Shown piece after piece: positions 12,501 to 24,978 of a DNA stretch of 64,000 nucleotides. The stretch is from the NCBI GenBank assembly GCA_031213475.1, contig JARUPZ010000019.1, positions 5,989,357-6,053,356 on the forward strand. The letters are read 5' to 3'. How positions within the stretch are numbered: the stretch's first letter is position 1; every line of letters starts with the position of its first letter. A program made the translations under genes and the position numbers. The notes below the pieces were generated by a model. It had not been told where the DNA came from and searched no databases. It saw only the letters and a list, made by a program, of their open reading frames with translations. The stretch is from Nereocystis luetkeana (Eukaryota; Sar; Phaeophyceae; Laminariales; Laminariaceae).

Positions 12501-15440
12501 TTCAGCTGATCGCCAAGCAGCTCCCCCGCCCGAGTCTATTCCCCCCCCACACATTCCGTTCCTGCTGTTACCCCTGTTTCAGCTCCTGCTCTCCAGACGT
12601 TCGCCAAGAAGCCCCCTCGCCCCAGAATATCCCACCTCCTGCACCCGCGTCCTGCTGCCACCCTTCCCTACTGCTGCAATAGTTCCCGCCTTCCACCAGC
12701 TCGCAAAGCAGATCCAACGTACCCATCCCCTACATTCCCTTAGTGCTGCCACCACCTGTTCCAGCTCCCGCTCTACAGCAGCTCGCTAAGCAGCTCCCCC
12801 GTCCCAACTTACTCCCGTCCTAATCTACCCACATCTCCTACATTCCCTCTCTTCTACCACCTCCCATGCCAGCTCTTGCTCTCCAGCGGCTCGTCAAACT
12901 GCCACCAAACAGCCACCACCCAACCTAGTCCCACTCCCTTCATCCCCTTCCTGCTGCTACTCTCCCTTCCAGCTCCTGCCTTCCAGCAGCTCGCCAAGCA
13001 GCTACCCCGTCCCAATTTACTCCCGTTCCAATAACTCTCATCCCCTACAAACACTCTCTCCTGCCGCTACCCACGCCAGCTCCTGGCGTCCAGTAGCTCG
13101 CCGCGCTAAAACCCCGTCCCCATTTTTTCTCACACCCTACTTTCCCTTCCAGCTGGTAACCGCCCTTTCAGCTCCCGCTCTCCACCAGCTCGCCAACCAG
13201 CTTCCCCGCCCCAGTCTATTCCCACCCCCGACAATGCTTCCCTGCTGCCAACCCCCATTCCAGCTCTTGCCCTCCAGAAGCTCGCCAAGCAGCTTCCCCG
13301 CCCCAGGATACTTCCACCTCCTACACCCGTGTTCTGGTGCCCCCCCCCCTACTAGCTCCCGCCCTCCACCAGCTCGCCAAGCAGCTCCACTGGCCTAATC
13401 CACTCCGCAACCAACCTCAATTCCTGCTGCCCCCATCACGCCCATCTCCCGCCCTCCAGAAGCCCCCCAAGCAGCTTCCCTGTCCCAACCTTCTCCCACC
13501 CTCTAAACTCTCCTCATGCTGCCTCCTGCTCATCCTGGCAGCTCCCGCCCTTCAGTCACTCGCCAAGCAGCTCCTCGGCCCAATCTATCCCAACCCCCTA
13601 TATTCCTGCCACCTCCCCTTTAAGCGCCCGTCCTCCTGCAGCTCGCCAAGCAGCACCGTCCCAATATACTCCCGTCCCAATCTACTTCCATCTCTTACAA
13701 TCCCTCTTTCCTGCCACCCCCCATGCCAGCTCCAGAATTCCAGCAGCTAGTCAAGCCAAAGCTCCGTCCCAACATGATCTTACCTTCTACATTCCCTTTC
13801 TGCTGCCACCCTCTCTTCTGGCTCCCGCCTTCCAGCTGCTCGCCAAACAGCTGCTCCGCCCGAACCTACTTAAAACCCCCTATAATACCATTCTGCTGCC
13901 CCGCCCCTTACCTGCTCTCGCCCCCGAGCAGCATGCCAAGCAGCTCACCCACGCCAGAAGCTCCCCAAGCAGCTTCCCTGTCCCAACCTACACCCAGCCC
14001 CTATATTACCCTCCTGCTGCCACTCCCCCTTCCAGCTCCCGCCCTCCAGAAGCTCGCCAAGTACCAACCCCGACCCAATCTACTCCAATCCCCTACTTTC
14101 CCTTCCTGCTGCCACCCCCCTTTTCAGCTCCCGCCCTCCAGCAACTCTCCCGTCCTTATATTCTTCCGCCCCATTCTACTCCCATCCCCTACAGTCCCTC
14201 TCTTCTGCCACCCCCGATGTCAGCTCCAGCCTTCCAACAGCTCGCCAAGCAAACCCCCTGTCGCCATCCACTCTCGCCCCCTACATTCCCTTTCTGCTGC
14301 CACCCTCTCTTCCGGCTGCCGCCTTCCAGCTGCTCGCCAAGGAGCTCCCCCGCCCCAGTCTACTCCCACCCCCTACATTCTCTTCCTGCTGCCATCCCCT
14401 CTTCCAGCTCCTGCCCTCCAGAAGCTCACCAAGCAGCTCCCTTGCCCCAAAATACTTCCACTTCCTACACCCGCTTCCTGCTGCCACCCGCCCTACTAGC
14501 TCCCGCCCTCCGCCTACTCCCCATGCAGCTCCACCGTCCCATCTTTCTCCCATCTCCTGCATTCCCCTTCCTGCTGCCACCCCCTGTTCCTCCCGCTCTC
14601 CAGAAGCTCGCCAAGCAGCTCCTCCGTCTCAATTTACTCCCGTCCTAATTCACTCTCATCCCCTGCAATCCCTCTGTGCTGCCAACCCCCATGTCAGCTC
14701 TCCAGCAGCACCCCAAGCTTATCCCCCGTCCCAAGATACTCCCACCCACTACATTCCCCTCCTGCTTCCAGCCTCCCCCAACAACTCCCGCCCTCTAGCT
14801 GCTCGCCAAGCAGCACCCAGATCCCAATTTACCCCAAACCCGGTCCCTGATACCAACCCCCCTACTAGCTCCCGCCCTCCACCAGCTCGCCAAGTACCTC
14901 CACTGTGTCAATCTACTCCCACCCCCTACATCACTTCCTGCTGCCCCCACCACGTCCCCGTCCTCAAGCAGCTCTCCAAGCAGATCCCCTGTCCCAACCT
15001 GTTTCCACACCCTACATCCTCTTCTTGCTGCCATCCCCCTCTTCCAGCTCCCGCTCCCGCTTCCAGCTCCCGCACTCCAGCAGCTCGTCAAGCACCTCCC
15101 CCGACCAAGAAGCTCCCCCGTCTCTATCTACTCTTGTCTCACTATATTCTCATCTCCTACAACCCCTTTCTTCTGCCTCTCCCCACGTCAGCTCCCGCCT
15201 TCCAGAAGCTCGCTAAGCAACCCCCGTCCCAATATTCTTTTACCCTCTACATTGCCGTCCTGCTGCTACCCTCTCTTCCCGCTACCGCCTTGCAGCTGCT
15301 CACCAAGCGGACCCCCCGTCCCAGCCTACTTCCACACCCTACATTCCCCTCCTGCTACTACCCTCTATTCCAGCTCTTGCCCTCCAGAAGATCGCCAAGC
15401 AGATTCTCCTCCCCAGAATGCTCCCACCTCCTACACCAGC

Positions 15441-15810
15441 GTCCTGCTGCCACCCGCCCTACTAGCTCCCGCCCCCCGCCAATTTGCCACGCAGCTCCAC
15501 TGTCCCAGTTTACTCTCATCCCCTATATTTCCCTTCCTGCTGCTACCCCCTATTCCAGCTCCCGCCCTCCAGAAGCTCGCCAAGCAGCTCCTCCGCCCCA
15601 GAATACTCCTACCTCGTACACCAGTGTCCTGCTGCCACCCGCCCTACTAGCTCCCGCCCCCCGCCAATTTGCCACGCAGCTCCACTGTCCCAGTTTACTC
15701 TCATCCCCTATATTTCCCTTCCTGCTGCTACCCCCTATTCCAGCTCCCGCCCTCCAGAAGCTCGCCAAGCAGCTCCTCCGCCCCAGAATACTCCTACCTC
15801 GTACACCAGT
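15441..15810 (+). repeat. Two near-identical 185-bp dimers within the satellite
   Basis: The block starting GTCCTGCTGCCACCCGCCCT at 15441 recurs at 15626 essentially unchanged and again, diverging, at 15811. 185 is two basic units, so this is a recent dimer-level duplication. Confidence 0.9.
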
Positions 15811-16924
15811 GTCCTGCTGCCACCTGCCCTACTAGCGCTACCCCCCCCGCCAATTCGCCACGCTCCACCGTCCCATCTTACTCCCACTCACTACACTCCC
15901 TTCCTGCTGCTACCCCATATTCCAGCTCCCACTCTACAGCAACTCGCCAAGTAGCTGCCCCGTCCCAATTTACTCCCGCCCCAATCTACTCTCCTCCCCT
16001 ACAAGCCCTCTCTGTTACCGCCCGCCATGCCAGCTGCCGCTTTCAGGCAGCACGCCACGCAAACCCCCATCCATGTATGCTCCCACCACTAGATTTCCTT
16101 CCTGCTGCCATCCCCCCCTGACAACTCCACCCCTCCAGCAGCTCACCAAGCAGCCCCGATTCCAATCTACCCCAAATCCCTACACCCACCCCCTGATGCC
16201 AACCCCCCTACTAGCTCCAATTTACTCCCACCCCCTACATCACTTCCTGCTGCCCCCACCACGTCCGATTCCCGCCCTCCGTAAGCTCCCTAAGCAGCTC
16301 CCCTGTCCCAGCCTACTTCCGCCCCCTACAATACCCTCCTGCTGCCACCCCCCATTCCCGGTCCCTCTCCCTCTTCCAGCTTCCACCCTCCAGCAGCTCC
16401 CCAGACCCAATATTTCCCATTTCCCTGCTTTCCCTTCCTGCCACCACCCCCCCTACAAGCTCTCGTCCTTCAGCAGCTCGCCAAGTAGACCCCCCGTCTC
16501 TATCTACTCCGGCCCCCCACATTCCTTTCCTGCCACCACCTCCCCATTCAGCTCCCGCTCGCCCCTCCTACTCCCGCCCCCTAGAAACTCGCCGAGAAGC
16601 TCCAGCGTACAACTCTACGCCAGTCCCCTATATTCCCTTCCTGCTGCCACCCCCCTTAACAGCTCTCTCCCCCTGGCAGCTAGCCAACCAGCTCCCTCGA
16701 CCCAATCTACTGTAGTCCCACCCCCTACATTACCTTCCTGCTGCCAACTTCTCTTCCAGCTCCCACCCTCCAGAATCTCGCCAAGCATCTCCCCCGCCCA
16801 AATCTACTGCCCCCCCCTACATGCTCTTCCTGCAGTCGCGTCCCCTTCCAACTCCCACCCTCCGTCAGCATGCCAAGCAACTCACCCACTCCGATTCAAT
16901 CGCGCCTCTTACACCCCCTTTGCT

Positions 16925-17000
16925 GCTGCCATACGACTACGGCCATGTATAAGATCGAGTGCATCTCTCCTATCGAGCCCCCCCCCCCCCCCTCTAGCTT
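16925..17000 (+). mobile_element. Family B tail inside the satellite
   Basis: CCATACGACTACGGCCATGT, ATAAGATCGAGTGCATC, then CGAGC and 14 C. An isolated 3' terminus in the middle of the 92-bp array. Confidence 0.6.
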
Positions 17001-20000
17001 CCATCCTCTAGAAGCTCGCTAACCAGCTCCGCCGTCCCAACCTACTCCATCCCCCTACATTCCTTTACTGCTGCCATCCCCCCCTTCTAGCTCCCGACCT
17101 CCAGCAGCTCGCCAAGCAGCTCCCCCGTCGCAGTCTACTCCCGTCCCAATCTACTCCCACTCCCTATATCCCCTTCCTGATGCCAGCCCCCCTGCCAGCT
17201 CCCGCCCTCCTGCAGCTTGCCAAGCAGCCACCCCGTTCCAGTCTACTCCCATCCCCTCCTTTCCCTTCCTTCTGCAACCCCCCCTTCCAGCTCCCGCCCT
17301 CAACCAGTTCGTCAAGCAGCCACCCCGCCCCAATATACTCCCACCCCCTACAAACCCTTCCAAATGCCAACCCCCGCGCCACCTGTCGCTTCCCTTTCAC
17401 ACCCCTCGCCCTCCAGAAGCTCGCCAAGCAGGTCTTCCGTCCCACTCTGCGCCACCATCCTACATTCCCTTCCTGCTGTAACCCCACCTATCAACTATCA
17501 CCATCCACAGCTTGCCAGGCAGCTCCCTCGCCCCAATCTAGTCCCATTCATTGCACCCACCCCCATTGCCAGGTCCCCCCCTCCAGCGGCTCGCCAAGCA
17601 ATCATCGTCCCAACCTACTCTCACCTCCTGTATGTTTTCCCTACTGTCACTCCCCCTTCCAGCTCCCGTTCGCCGGCAGCTGACCAAGAAGCTCTACCGT
17701 CGCCATTTACTCCCGTCCCAATCTACTCCCATTCTCCTACCACCCATCTCTGCTGCCACACCCCATGCCAGCTCCCACTCTCGAGCAGCTCACCAAGAAA
17801 CCGCCGTCCCAACCTACCCCAACCCCCTACATTCCCCTCCTGCTGCCACGCCCACTCCCAGCTCCCACTCTCCATCAGGTCGCCAAGCAAAACCACCTTC
17901 CCAAACTACTCTTACCCTCTATATTCCCTTCCTGCTATCCACCACCCTTCCAGCTTCCGTCCTCCAGCTACTCGCCAAGCAGCTCCCCGGCCCCAGTCTA
18001 CTCCTACCCCCTACAACCTGTCTCTGCTGTCACCCCCTCTCCAGCTCCTGCCCTCCAGAGGCTCGCCGAGCACCTCCCTGCCCCAGAACACCCCCACCTC
18101 CTATATCCGTGTCCTGCTGCCAACCCCCCTACTAGCTCCCGCTCTCCACCAGCTCGCCAAGCAGCTCCACAGCCCCAATATTCTCCCACCCCCCAACATT
18201 TCTCTCCGGCTGCCACCCCCCGTCCAGCTCCCGCTACTCTATCCAGCTCCCGCCCTCCAGCAGCTCGCTGAGCAGCTCCCCCGACCCAACATATTCCCAC
18301 CCCCTACTTTCCCTTCCTCCCACCCCCCCCCCTGCGAGCTTCCGCCCTCCAGCAGCTCGCCAAGTGGATCCCCCGTCCCAATCCACTCCGACACCCTACT
18401 TTCCCTTCCTGCCGCCACCACCCATTCAAGCTCCCGCTCGCCACTCCTACTCCCGCCCCCTCGTAACTCGCCGAGCAGCTCCTGCGTCCTACTCTACGCC
18501 AGTCCCCTACATTCCCTTCCTGCTGCCAACTTCTCTTCCAGCTCCCGCCCTCCAGAAGCTCGCCAAGCATCTCCCCCGCCCCAATCTACTGCCACCCCCT
18601 ACATGCCTCTTCCTGCTGTCACGCCTCCATCCAGCTCTCGCCCTCCAGAAGCTCGGCAAGCAGCTCCCCCGCCCCAGAATACTCCCACCTCATACACCCC
18701 CTTTGCTGCTGCCACCCTCCCTGCTAGCTCCCGCCCGCTAGGAGCTCGCCAAGCAGCTCCACAGTCCCAACCTACCCCCACGCCCTACATTCCCTTCCTG
18801 CTGCCACCCCCCCTTCCAGTTCCCGCCCTCCAGCAGATAGTCAAGCAGCTCCCCCGTCCCAATCTACTCCCGTCCTAATCTGCTCCCACCCCCCATTTCG
18901 CCTTCCTGCTGCGACTCCCTCTGCCAGCTCCCGCCCTCTACCAGTTCGCCAAGCTCTCACTCCGTTCCAGTCTACTCCCGTCCCCTACATATCCTTCCTG
19001 ATGCCACCCCCCCTTCCACCTCTTTCTTCTCCTTCCACCCCTCGCCCGCCAGCAGCTCGCAAAGCAGGTTCCCCGTGCCACTCTACGCCACCTTTCTGCA
19101 TTTTTTTCCTGCTGCTACCCCACCTACCAGATCCCACCCTGCAACAGCTCGCCAAACAGACCTCCCGCCCTAATCTAGTCCCATTTCTTACGCTCTCTTT
19201 TTGCTGCCACCCACCCTACCTGCTCCCGGCCTCCCGCAGCGCGACAAGCTTCTACCTCGCCGCAATCTACTCTGACCCTCTACATTCCTTTCCTGGTGTC
19301 ACACCCCTTCCGCCTCCGGCCCTCCAAAAGCTCACAAAGCAGCACCCCCGTCCCAATCTACTCACCCCCCCTATATTATATTCCTGCTGTCACCCCATCT
19401 ACCAGCTCCTGGCGTCCAGGAGCTCGACAGAAAGATCCCTCGTCTCAATCTACTCCTACCCAATACATTCCTTTCATGCTGCCCCCCCTCGTTCCAGCTC
19501 CCGCTCCGCCTTTCGGTTCCCGCCCCCGAGCAGCTCGCCAAGCAGCTCCGACGCCCCAACCTACCCCCACCCCCTACATTTCCTTCCTGCTGTCACGCTC
19601 CTCCAGCTCCCGCTCTCCGGCAGCTCGCCAAGCAGCTGACGCACTCCAATCCACCCCCACCTCCTACACCCTTTTTGCTGCTGCCCCCCCCCCCGACTAG
19701 CCCCCACCTTCCAACAGCCCGCTAAGCAGCTCAACCGTCTCAACCTACGCCCACCCGCTACGCTTCCTTCCTGCTTGACAACCCCCCTTTCAGCTACCAC
19801 CCTCCAGCAGCTCGCCAAGCAGCTCCCCTAAACCCAATCTACTCCCGCCCCCTACGTTCCCTTCCTATTGCTATCTCCCCTTCCATCTGCCGCTTCGTCA
19901 TCAAGTTCACGCCGTCCAGCAGCTCGCCAAGCACCCCCCCCCGACCCAATCTATCACCACCGCCTACATCCCTTTCCTGGTTCCACAAAACCCTTTCCTT

Positions 20001-21109
20001 CAGCATCTGCCCACCAACAACTCGCCAAGAAGATCGCCCGTCCCACTCTACGCCCACACCCTGCATTGCCTTCCTGCTGCCACCCCCCCCCTACCAACCC
20101 CCGCCCTCGAGCAGCTCGCCAAGCAGGTCCCCCGCCCCATTACATGCGCCCGTGCAACTCTTTCCTGCTGTCACCCTCCCCACCTGCTCCGGCCCTCCGC
20201 CAGTTCCCGGAGCAGCTCCATCGACCCAATCTACTCCCACTCCCTACTTTCCGCTCCTACAGCCACCCCTCCTTCCAGCTGCCGCTCTCCCTTCCAGCTC
20301 TCGCCCACCAGCAGCTCGCCACGCCGCACCTCGGCTCAAATCTACTCCCAACCCGTACTTTCCCTTCCTGCTGCTACCTCCCCTTCTACCTCTCGCCCTC
20401 CAACAGCTCGCCAAGCGGCACCCCCGTCCCAATCTACTCCCACCCCCTACATTATCTCCCTGCTGCCACCCGCCCTACCAACTCCCGCCCTCCAGAAGCT
20501 CGATATATAGATCACCCGTCCCAATTCCGACCCCCTAAATTCCCTTCCTACTGACATCCCCCCTTCCAGCTTCGGCCTCCCTGTTCAGCTCCCGCCCTGC
20601 AGTAGCTCGATAAGCAGTTCCCCCTCCCCAATTCACTCCCCCCCTTCGAGCTCCCTCTCCCCCTTCCAGCTCCACCCTCCAGCAGCGCACAAAGCAGCTC
20701 CACCGCCTTAATCTACTCACACCCCTTACATTCCCTTCCAGCACCCACTCCTCCTTCCAGCCCCCGACCTCCACCAGCTCGCCAAGCAGACCCCCTGCCC
20801 CACTCTACGCCCATCTCCTACACCCCCTTCTCGCTGCCACCCCCCCTTCCAGCTCCCGCCCTCCAGCACCTCGCCAAGCAGACCGACCGCACCAATCTAC
20901 TCCCACCCCCTGCACCTCCCTCCTGCTGCCGGCCTCCCTTCCGGCTCCCGCCCTCCAGCACCTCGCCAAGCAGCTCCACCGCCCCTCTTACCTCCCGGAC
21001 CCTCGCCCCCCGATCCCGATGCCGTCCACCCACCCCTCAGCTTTCTCCGCTCAGTAGCTAGCAAAACATCTCCCCCCGCCTTCCCCACGCCTTCCACGTG
21101 CCAAGTTCC

Positions 21110-21315
21110 CGCCCTTGGCCGATACTACAAACTGGCATCTTAGGCGAAACAAGGTCACTTACGTTGAGTGTCAAGTGGGCCAGGGGCACGATTCAGGTCC
21201 GCATAAGTTCATCATTAAAACGTGCGGAGTTGCCGGTGGGTCATACTTAGAACAAACAATCAGTTGGGCAAACTCATCTCAGCTACGTCCCCACGAGGAA
21301 CTCGTCCTGATGCCA
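21110..21315 (+). repeat. Family C spacer (copy 5)
   Basis: At the right end of the main satellite: GATTCAGGTCCGCATAAG, AAAACGTGCG, GTTGGGCAAAC, then GAACTCGTCCTGATGCCACC leading into the last C-rich block (21316-22235). Confidence 0.7.
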
Positions 21316-22235
21316 CCCCCCGTGCCCCGCCTCCCACCATCCACCATTTCGCCGAGCAGCTCCACTGCCTTCCCGCCCTCCACCAACTCGTCAAGCAGCT
21401 CCAGCACCCTCCCGCTCCCTAGCAGCTCGCCAAGGAGCTCCCCCGCCCTTCCCTCTACCAAGCCCTCCCCCCCGCCCGTCTTGATGCCAAACCACCTCCC
21501 ACGTTCCCGCCGTCCAGCAGCTCGCCAATAAGCCCCCCTCGTCTTTACCTCGCCCGAGCACCCTCCCGCCCGTACTGATGTCAACCCCACCTCAGGCTCT
21601 TACCCTCCAGCAGCTCACCATGTAGCTCTATTGCACTTTCCCCTTGAAGCCTCCCCACCGCCCATCCTGATGCCCCCACCTCTCCCCCGGCTCCGGCCCC
21701 CCAGGTTCCGGCGTCAAGCAGCTCGCCAAGCAGCTCCATCGTCCTCCCGCCCACCTTCCAGCAGCTCGCCTACTGTAGCAGCTCCACCGCCCTCCCCCAT
21801 CCCGAGCTCCCATGTTCTCAGTCGTGAAGCCACCCCACCCCTCCCCCGGCTCCCGCCCTCCAGCAGGTCACCTAGCAGCCCCGCCGCTTTCCAGCAGCTC
21901 GCCAAGCAGCTTGCACGACGCTCCACCGCTCTCTCGGCACCCAGAAGCTGGCCAAGCACGCCCAAAACTCTCCCGCCCTCGAGTAGCTCGCTCAGCGGTT
22001 CCAACCCCCCCCACCCCCTCTCCAGCCTCCTTCTCCCTCTACCCCACGGTCTTGATGCCGCCCCCCTATCCCTCCAGCAGCTCGCCAAGCTGCTTCACCC
22101 CCCTCCCCCCCCCTCCCGAGCCCCCCCCCCCCCGGTTCTGACACCGCCCCCCCCTATCACCGCCACTCCGCTCTCCAGCGGCTCGCTAAGCAGCCCCGCC
22201 GCCCCTGTTCCACCCGCCCCCTTGTCCCGATGCGA

Positions 22236-23820
22236 CCGATAAGGTACCAGTAGCGGTCAGGGCGTTCCTCAGTTGGCATGAGTATAGGGTGTTGCTGTGT
22301 GTTCACGCTACCACGAGTCGAACAATCTCCTGCGTATCCCATCCCAAAATCATGGCGTTGAATTCCTCGGGTGGAAACACACGGCCGGGACGCCAAGAGG
22401 CATATATACACGTACATCGCACAAAATATTATTCACTCAAGACAACTGACCTACCTGGTATGATACAATCCTTCACGAGATCATTTTACACACACACAAC
22501 CTCGCGATCGAAGTATCGCTCGCAGCAGCTTGCAAAATAAAAATGGTTTCGACGAAAGTTCTCGAATCTCGCTGACACAGCTAACTGAGAATTGTCTATG
22601 CTTTTAACGTTTATGGAAAAAAAGCTAAACTACGAGAAAATACACCGTCGGAACCCCCCCCCCCTTTCCCGAAAAATGCCGTCATCGTTGGGTTCATTGT
22701 ACTGAATACACGATAACGCGCACTACTATACTATCAGGAACAATAGGGGCATTAGCCCTTTTTCGCCCAAAACAAGCGTTTCTGGCTGCCGGGGGCGGCT
22801 TCTTAATCGAAGAATTCTACCCAACAATATCGATGGGAGGCCATTTTTTTTTCACGTGTTCTTTATTCGCTGAGTATACCTGAGGCCAACGAGGTGGTAC
22901 TTTTATTTTTGTCCCTAAAAAAAGGTTACGAGGTGTTTTTTGTTGTTGTGGGGTTTCGAGGAGAGATTTTCAAGCGAGGAGTCGCCGGAAATAACTTGGT
23001 AGCACCCCCTATCGCATACCACTCTGGTCGGAAATATAAGGATCGTTTTTTCAATAATGTAAATACCAAGCGGTCCTTACATTTACGCCCAGATTTGTAC
23101 AGCATGCGTCTAACTAAGGGGTACCGCCTCCTCATTTTTTCTGAGGGTCTTCGTTCGAGGGAGATCTCTACGGTAACAGCTCACCCAGCAGCCATTTTAT
23201 TTATTTATTTATTTATTTTGGGAAAAAAGGCTTAAGCCCGATACCGGTAGACAGGAAGGGTTACGGTTTGGTTTTTATCAACGAACCATATGTATATCTA
23301 TATACCTGGTATGTATTTCCGTTTGCCGTCTGACAATGTGTAGCGCTCGTTCCGATCCTACCATCCACTTGCAAAAGGGATTCCATACTCCACGTAGACC
23401 TCTCTAGTGCCGATACTGCCCAAAATGCACATCGGACGCGTGCAACGACTCGGGTACAGTACGGTAATGGCCCGTCTATGGTGCTGGTCTGCGCCGGCCA
23501 ACAAATACCGTCACTGTAGCGGCAACCGGTGGCACTAACTACTCCGCACACTGCCACACCGGTTAATCCCATGTGGTGCCGAGCGATTTCACAGGCAATA
23601 GTTAAGACAGCCGGCACTAACAGCAGTACTCAATCGGGACTGTAGAGGGACCACTACTACGTACTGAGGAACTAAGCCAATAAGGCAATTGTGTGTTATA
23701 CACAATGTGCGTTATTTTGTTTAACCTTTGTTCAAAGCGAGTCGGCGAGGGAAGAAAGGGCCGAAGTCTTCATCTCGCGACAAAGGAAATAAGCCAGGCC
23801 AGTCAAGGCAAGAACAGTAG
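22236..23820. other. No recognisable gene
   Basis: AT-richer than the satellite. It holds an imperfect inverted repeat at about 22998-23128 (arms around GGTCGGAAATATAAGGATCG and CGGTCCTTACATTTACGCCC, a likely MITE relic related to 39010-39085) and an (ATTT) run at 23198-23218. A 118-codon open stretch on the minus strand (23261-23617) resembles nothing I know. Confidence 0.5.
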
Positions 23821-24095
23821 TGGGAGGGGGGGGGGGGGGGTACTCGATAGGATATACGTACTCGATCTCATGCATGGCCGTAGTCGTATGACCATAGACC
23901 CTCGCACCCCTACAATGTCGGAACGTAGCATGTCGGGTTTTCACCGACCAGGCAGACATTGCTTGCACCAAGCGCGAAGCGCCGTGAGGTGTCTGGCGAG
24001 TCGCATGAAGGGTGAGCTGCATCCTACTAAGAATCGCTCTCGAGGCGGACTTGCATATGGACGACAGCTTCAATGAGTTGATTTAGTTTCCGGGG
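23821..24095 (-). mobile_element. Family B retroelement 3' end
   Basis: Reverse orientation, beginning on the plus strand with about 14 G (the C tail), then TACTCGATAGG, GCATGGCCGTAGTCGTATG, CGGAACGTAGCATGTCGGG, CCAGGCAGACATTGCTTGC and AAGGGTGAGCTGCATCCTAC, to GAGTTGATTTAGTTTCC, where it is truncated. The tail carries an extra TACTCGAT duplication. Confidence 0.7.
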
Positions 24096-24119
24096 TAGGA
24101 ATTTCTAGTAGTGGAAAGG

Positions 24120-24165
24120 GGGGGGGGGGGAGAGAGAGAAAGAGAGAGAGAGAGAGAGAAAGCCG
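24120..24165. repeat. Poly-G followed by (AG)n
   Basis: About 13 G then AGAGAGAGAAAGAGAG repeats. Simple sequence; no other signal. Confidence 0.9.
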
Positions 24166-24869
24166 ACCAAAAGAGGCCATGGCGAAGTGAATAAAAAAAG
24201 CTCTCTAAGTCCGTCAGGCTTTTTGGCCCGGTACCAGTACGTATAAAGGTACGGAATTCCTCGAATCCCGAGGAAACCTCATAAGCAAAGAGTGGAGCGT
24301 CTTGAAACCTCTCGAGGTCAGTCAGTTTTTTTGGTCAGGAATGGTATCTACAGTAGGTATATACGTACGGAGCTCTACCAATGGGGGAGCATCATAAATA
24401 TTTTTCAGTGTACCCCTCCCCTGGCATGAATCATTATTCATCAAACCCAAAATACCGTTCAAAAGCGCTGACTTCGCACATGGGTGCGATCGTTTCTCAG
24501 CCCTCTCCATTTTCTCGACAGACGGTGACAGAGGGGACTGATAAATAACTTCGAGCATTCTATTTTCGAAGGCTTCTCTTTCGTATCTCTCCTCTCTTTC
24601 TCTCACAGCTAAATATTTCCCAGAAAAAAAAACAGTTTTTTTTTGTGTTCGGCCTATTAGGGCAGGCAACCTTCCCGTTCTCTGGAAACATAACTATTAA
24701 AATGGCTTGAAAACGACCGCGCTCACTCCTGTGCGAACTCAACGCTCTTCTTTAAGGTGTATTGCGTAGCTCTCCCTGCCCCTGCTAGACGGGGCCCCGG
24801 CAGCGATAAATGCTAGGGGCGGGCGCGAACTTGCAACCCCATTATGTACCTGCCGTAGCGCGGGCTCGA
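24166..24869. other. No recognisable gene
   Basis: Unique-looking, AT-rich sequence with homopolymer T runs. No protein or RNA signature is seen. Confidence 0.4.
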
Positions 24870-24978
24870 CGTTCGGGGGAACATATTAAATAGGACCTAC
24901 GGTACGGACAAAACACTATATATTTCGCTATTCTTACCAACAATATTTGGTCCTATTTACCATGGTCCCCCGGAATAG
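24870..24978 (-). mobile_element. MITE-1 copy 1
   Basis: TTCGGGGGAACATATTAAAT, then AGGACCTACGG, inner TATATTTCGC, AACAATATTTGGTCC and a terminal CATGGTCCCCCGGAATA. Orientation is set by the inner ACAATATTTGG. The two ends are inverted repeats of about 28 bp. Confidence 0.85.

Larger units (their letters stand above)
176..22235 (+). repeat. Giant C-rich satellite/minisatellite, basic period about 92 bp
   Basis: The plus strand is almost entirely C, T and A with little G. Typical landmarks per unit are AGCTCCCGCCCTCCAGCAGC, TCGCCAAGCAGCTCC, CAATCTACTCCCACCCCCTA and TTCCTGCTGCCACCCCCC. The distance from 3914 to 4006 is exactly 92 bp; longer variants (about 108 bp) carry an extra CCCGTCCCAATCTACT-like segment. 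The block is nearly continuous from 3810 to 21075. Outside that it is interrupted by retroelement ends and a 200-bp spacer (separate entries). Units are diverged, so this is an old array with local recent amplification. Long open frames on both strands here are by-products of composition: 92 is not a multiple of three. Confidence 0.93.

Noticed and set aside
3600-20600. Dozens of long open frames (up to 553 codons) encoding Pro/Ser/Leu-rich or Gly/Arg-rich proteins on both strands
   Set aside because: They follow from the 92-bp C-rich satellite, whose period is not a multiple of three. Frames overlap on both strands, starts are not conserved and all show the same translated monomer shifted in frame.
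3810-21075. CRISPR-like array of regularly spaced repeats
   Set aside because: Units are contiguous and diverged without unique spacers, and the window is eukaryotic with introns.
22040-22235. Telomere-like or rDNA sequence at the right end of the satellite
   Set aside because: No TTAGGG-type repeat and no rRNA motif; only C-rich satellite ending in unique sequence.
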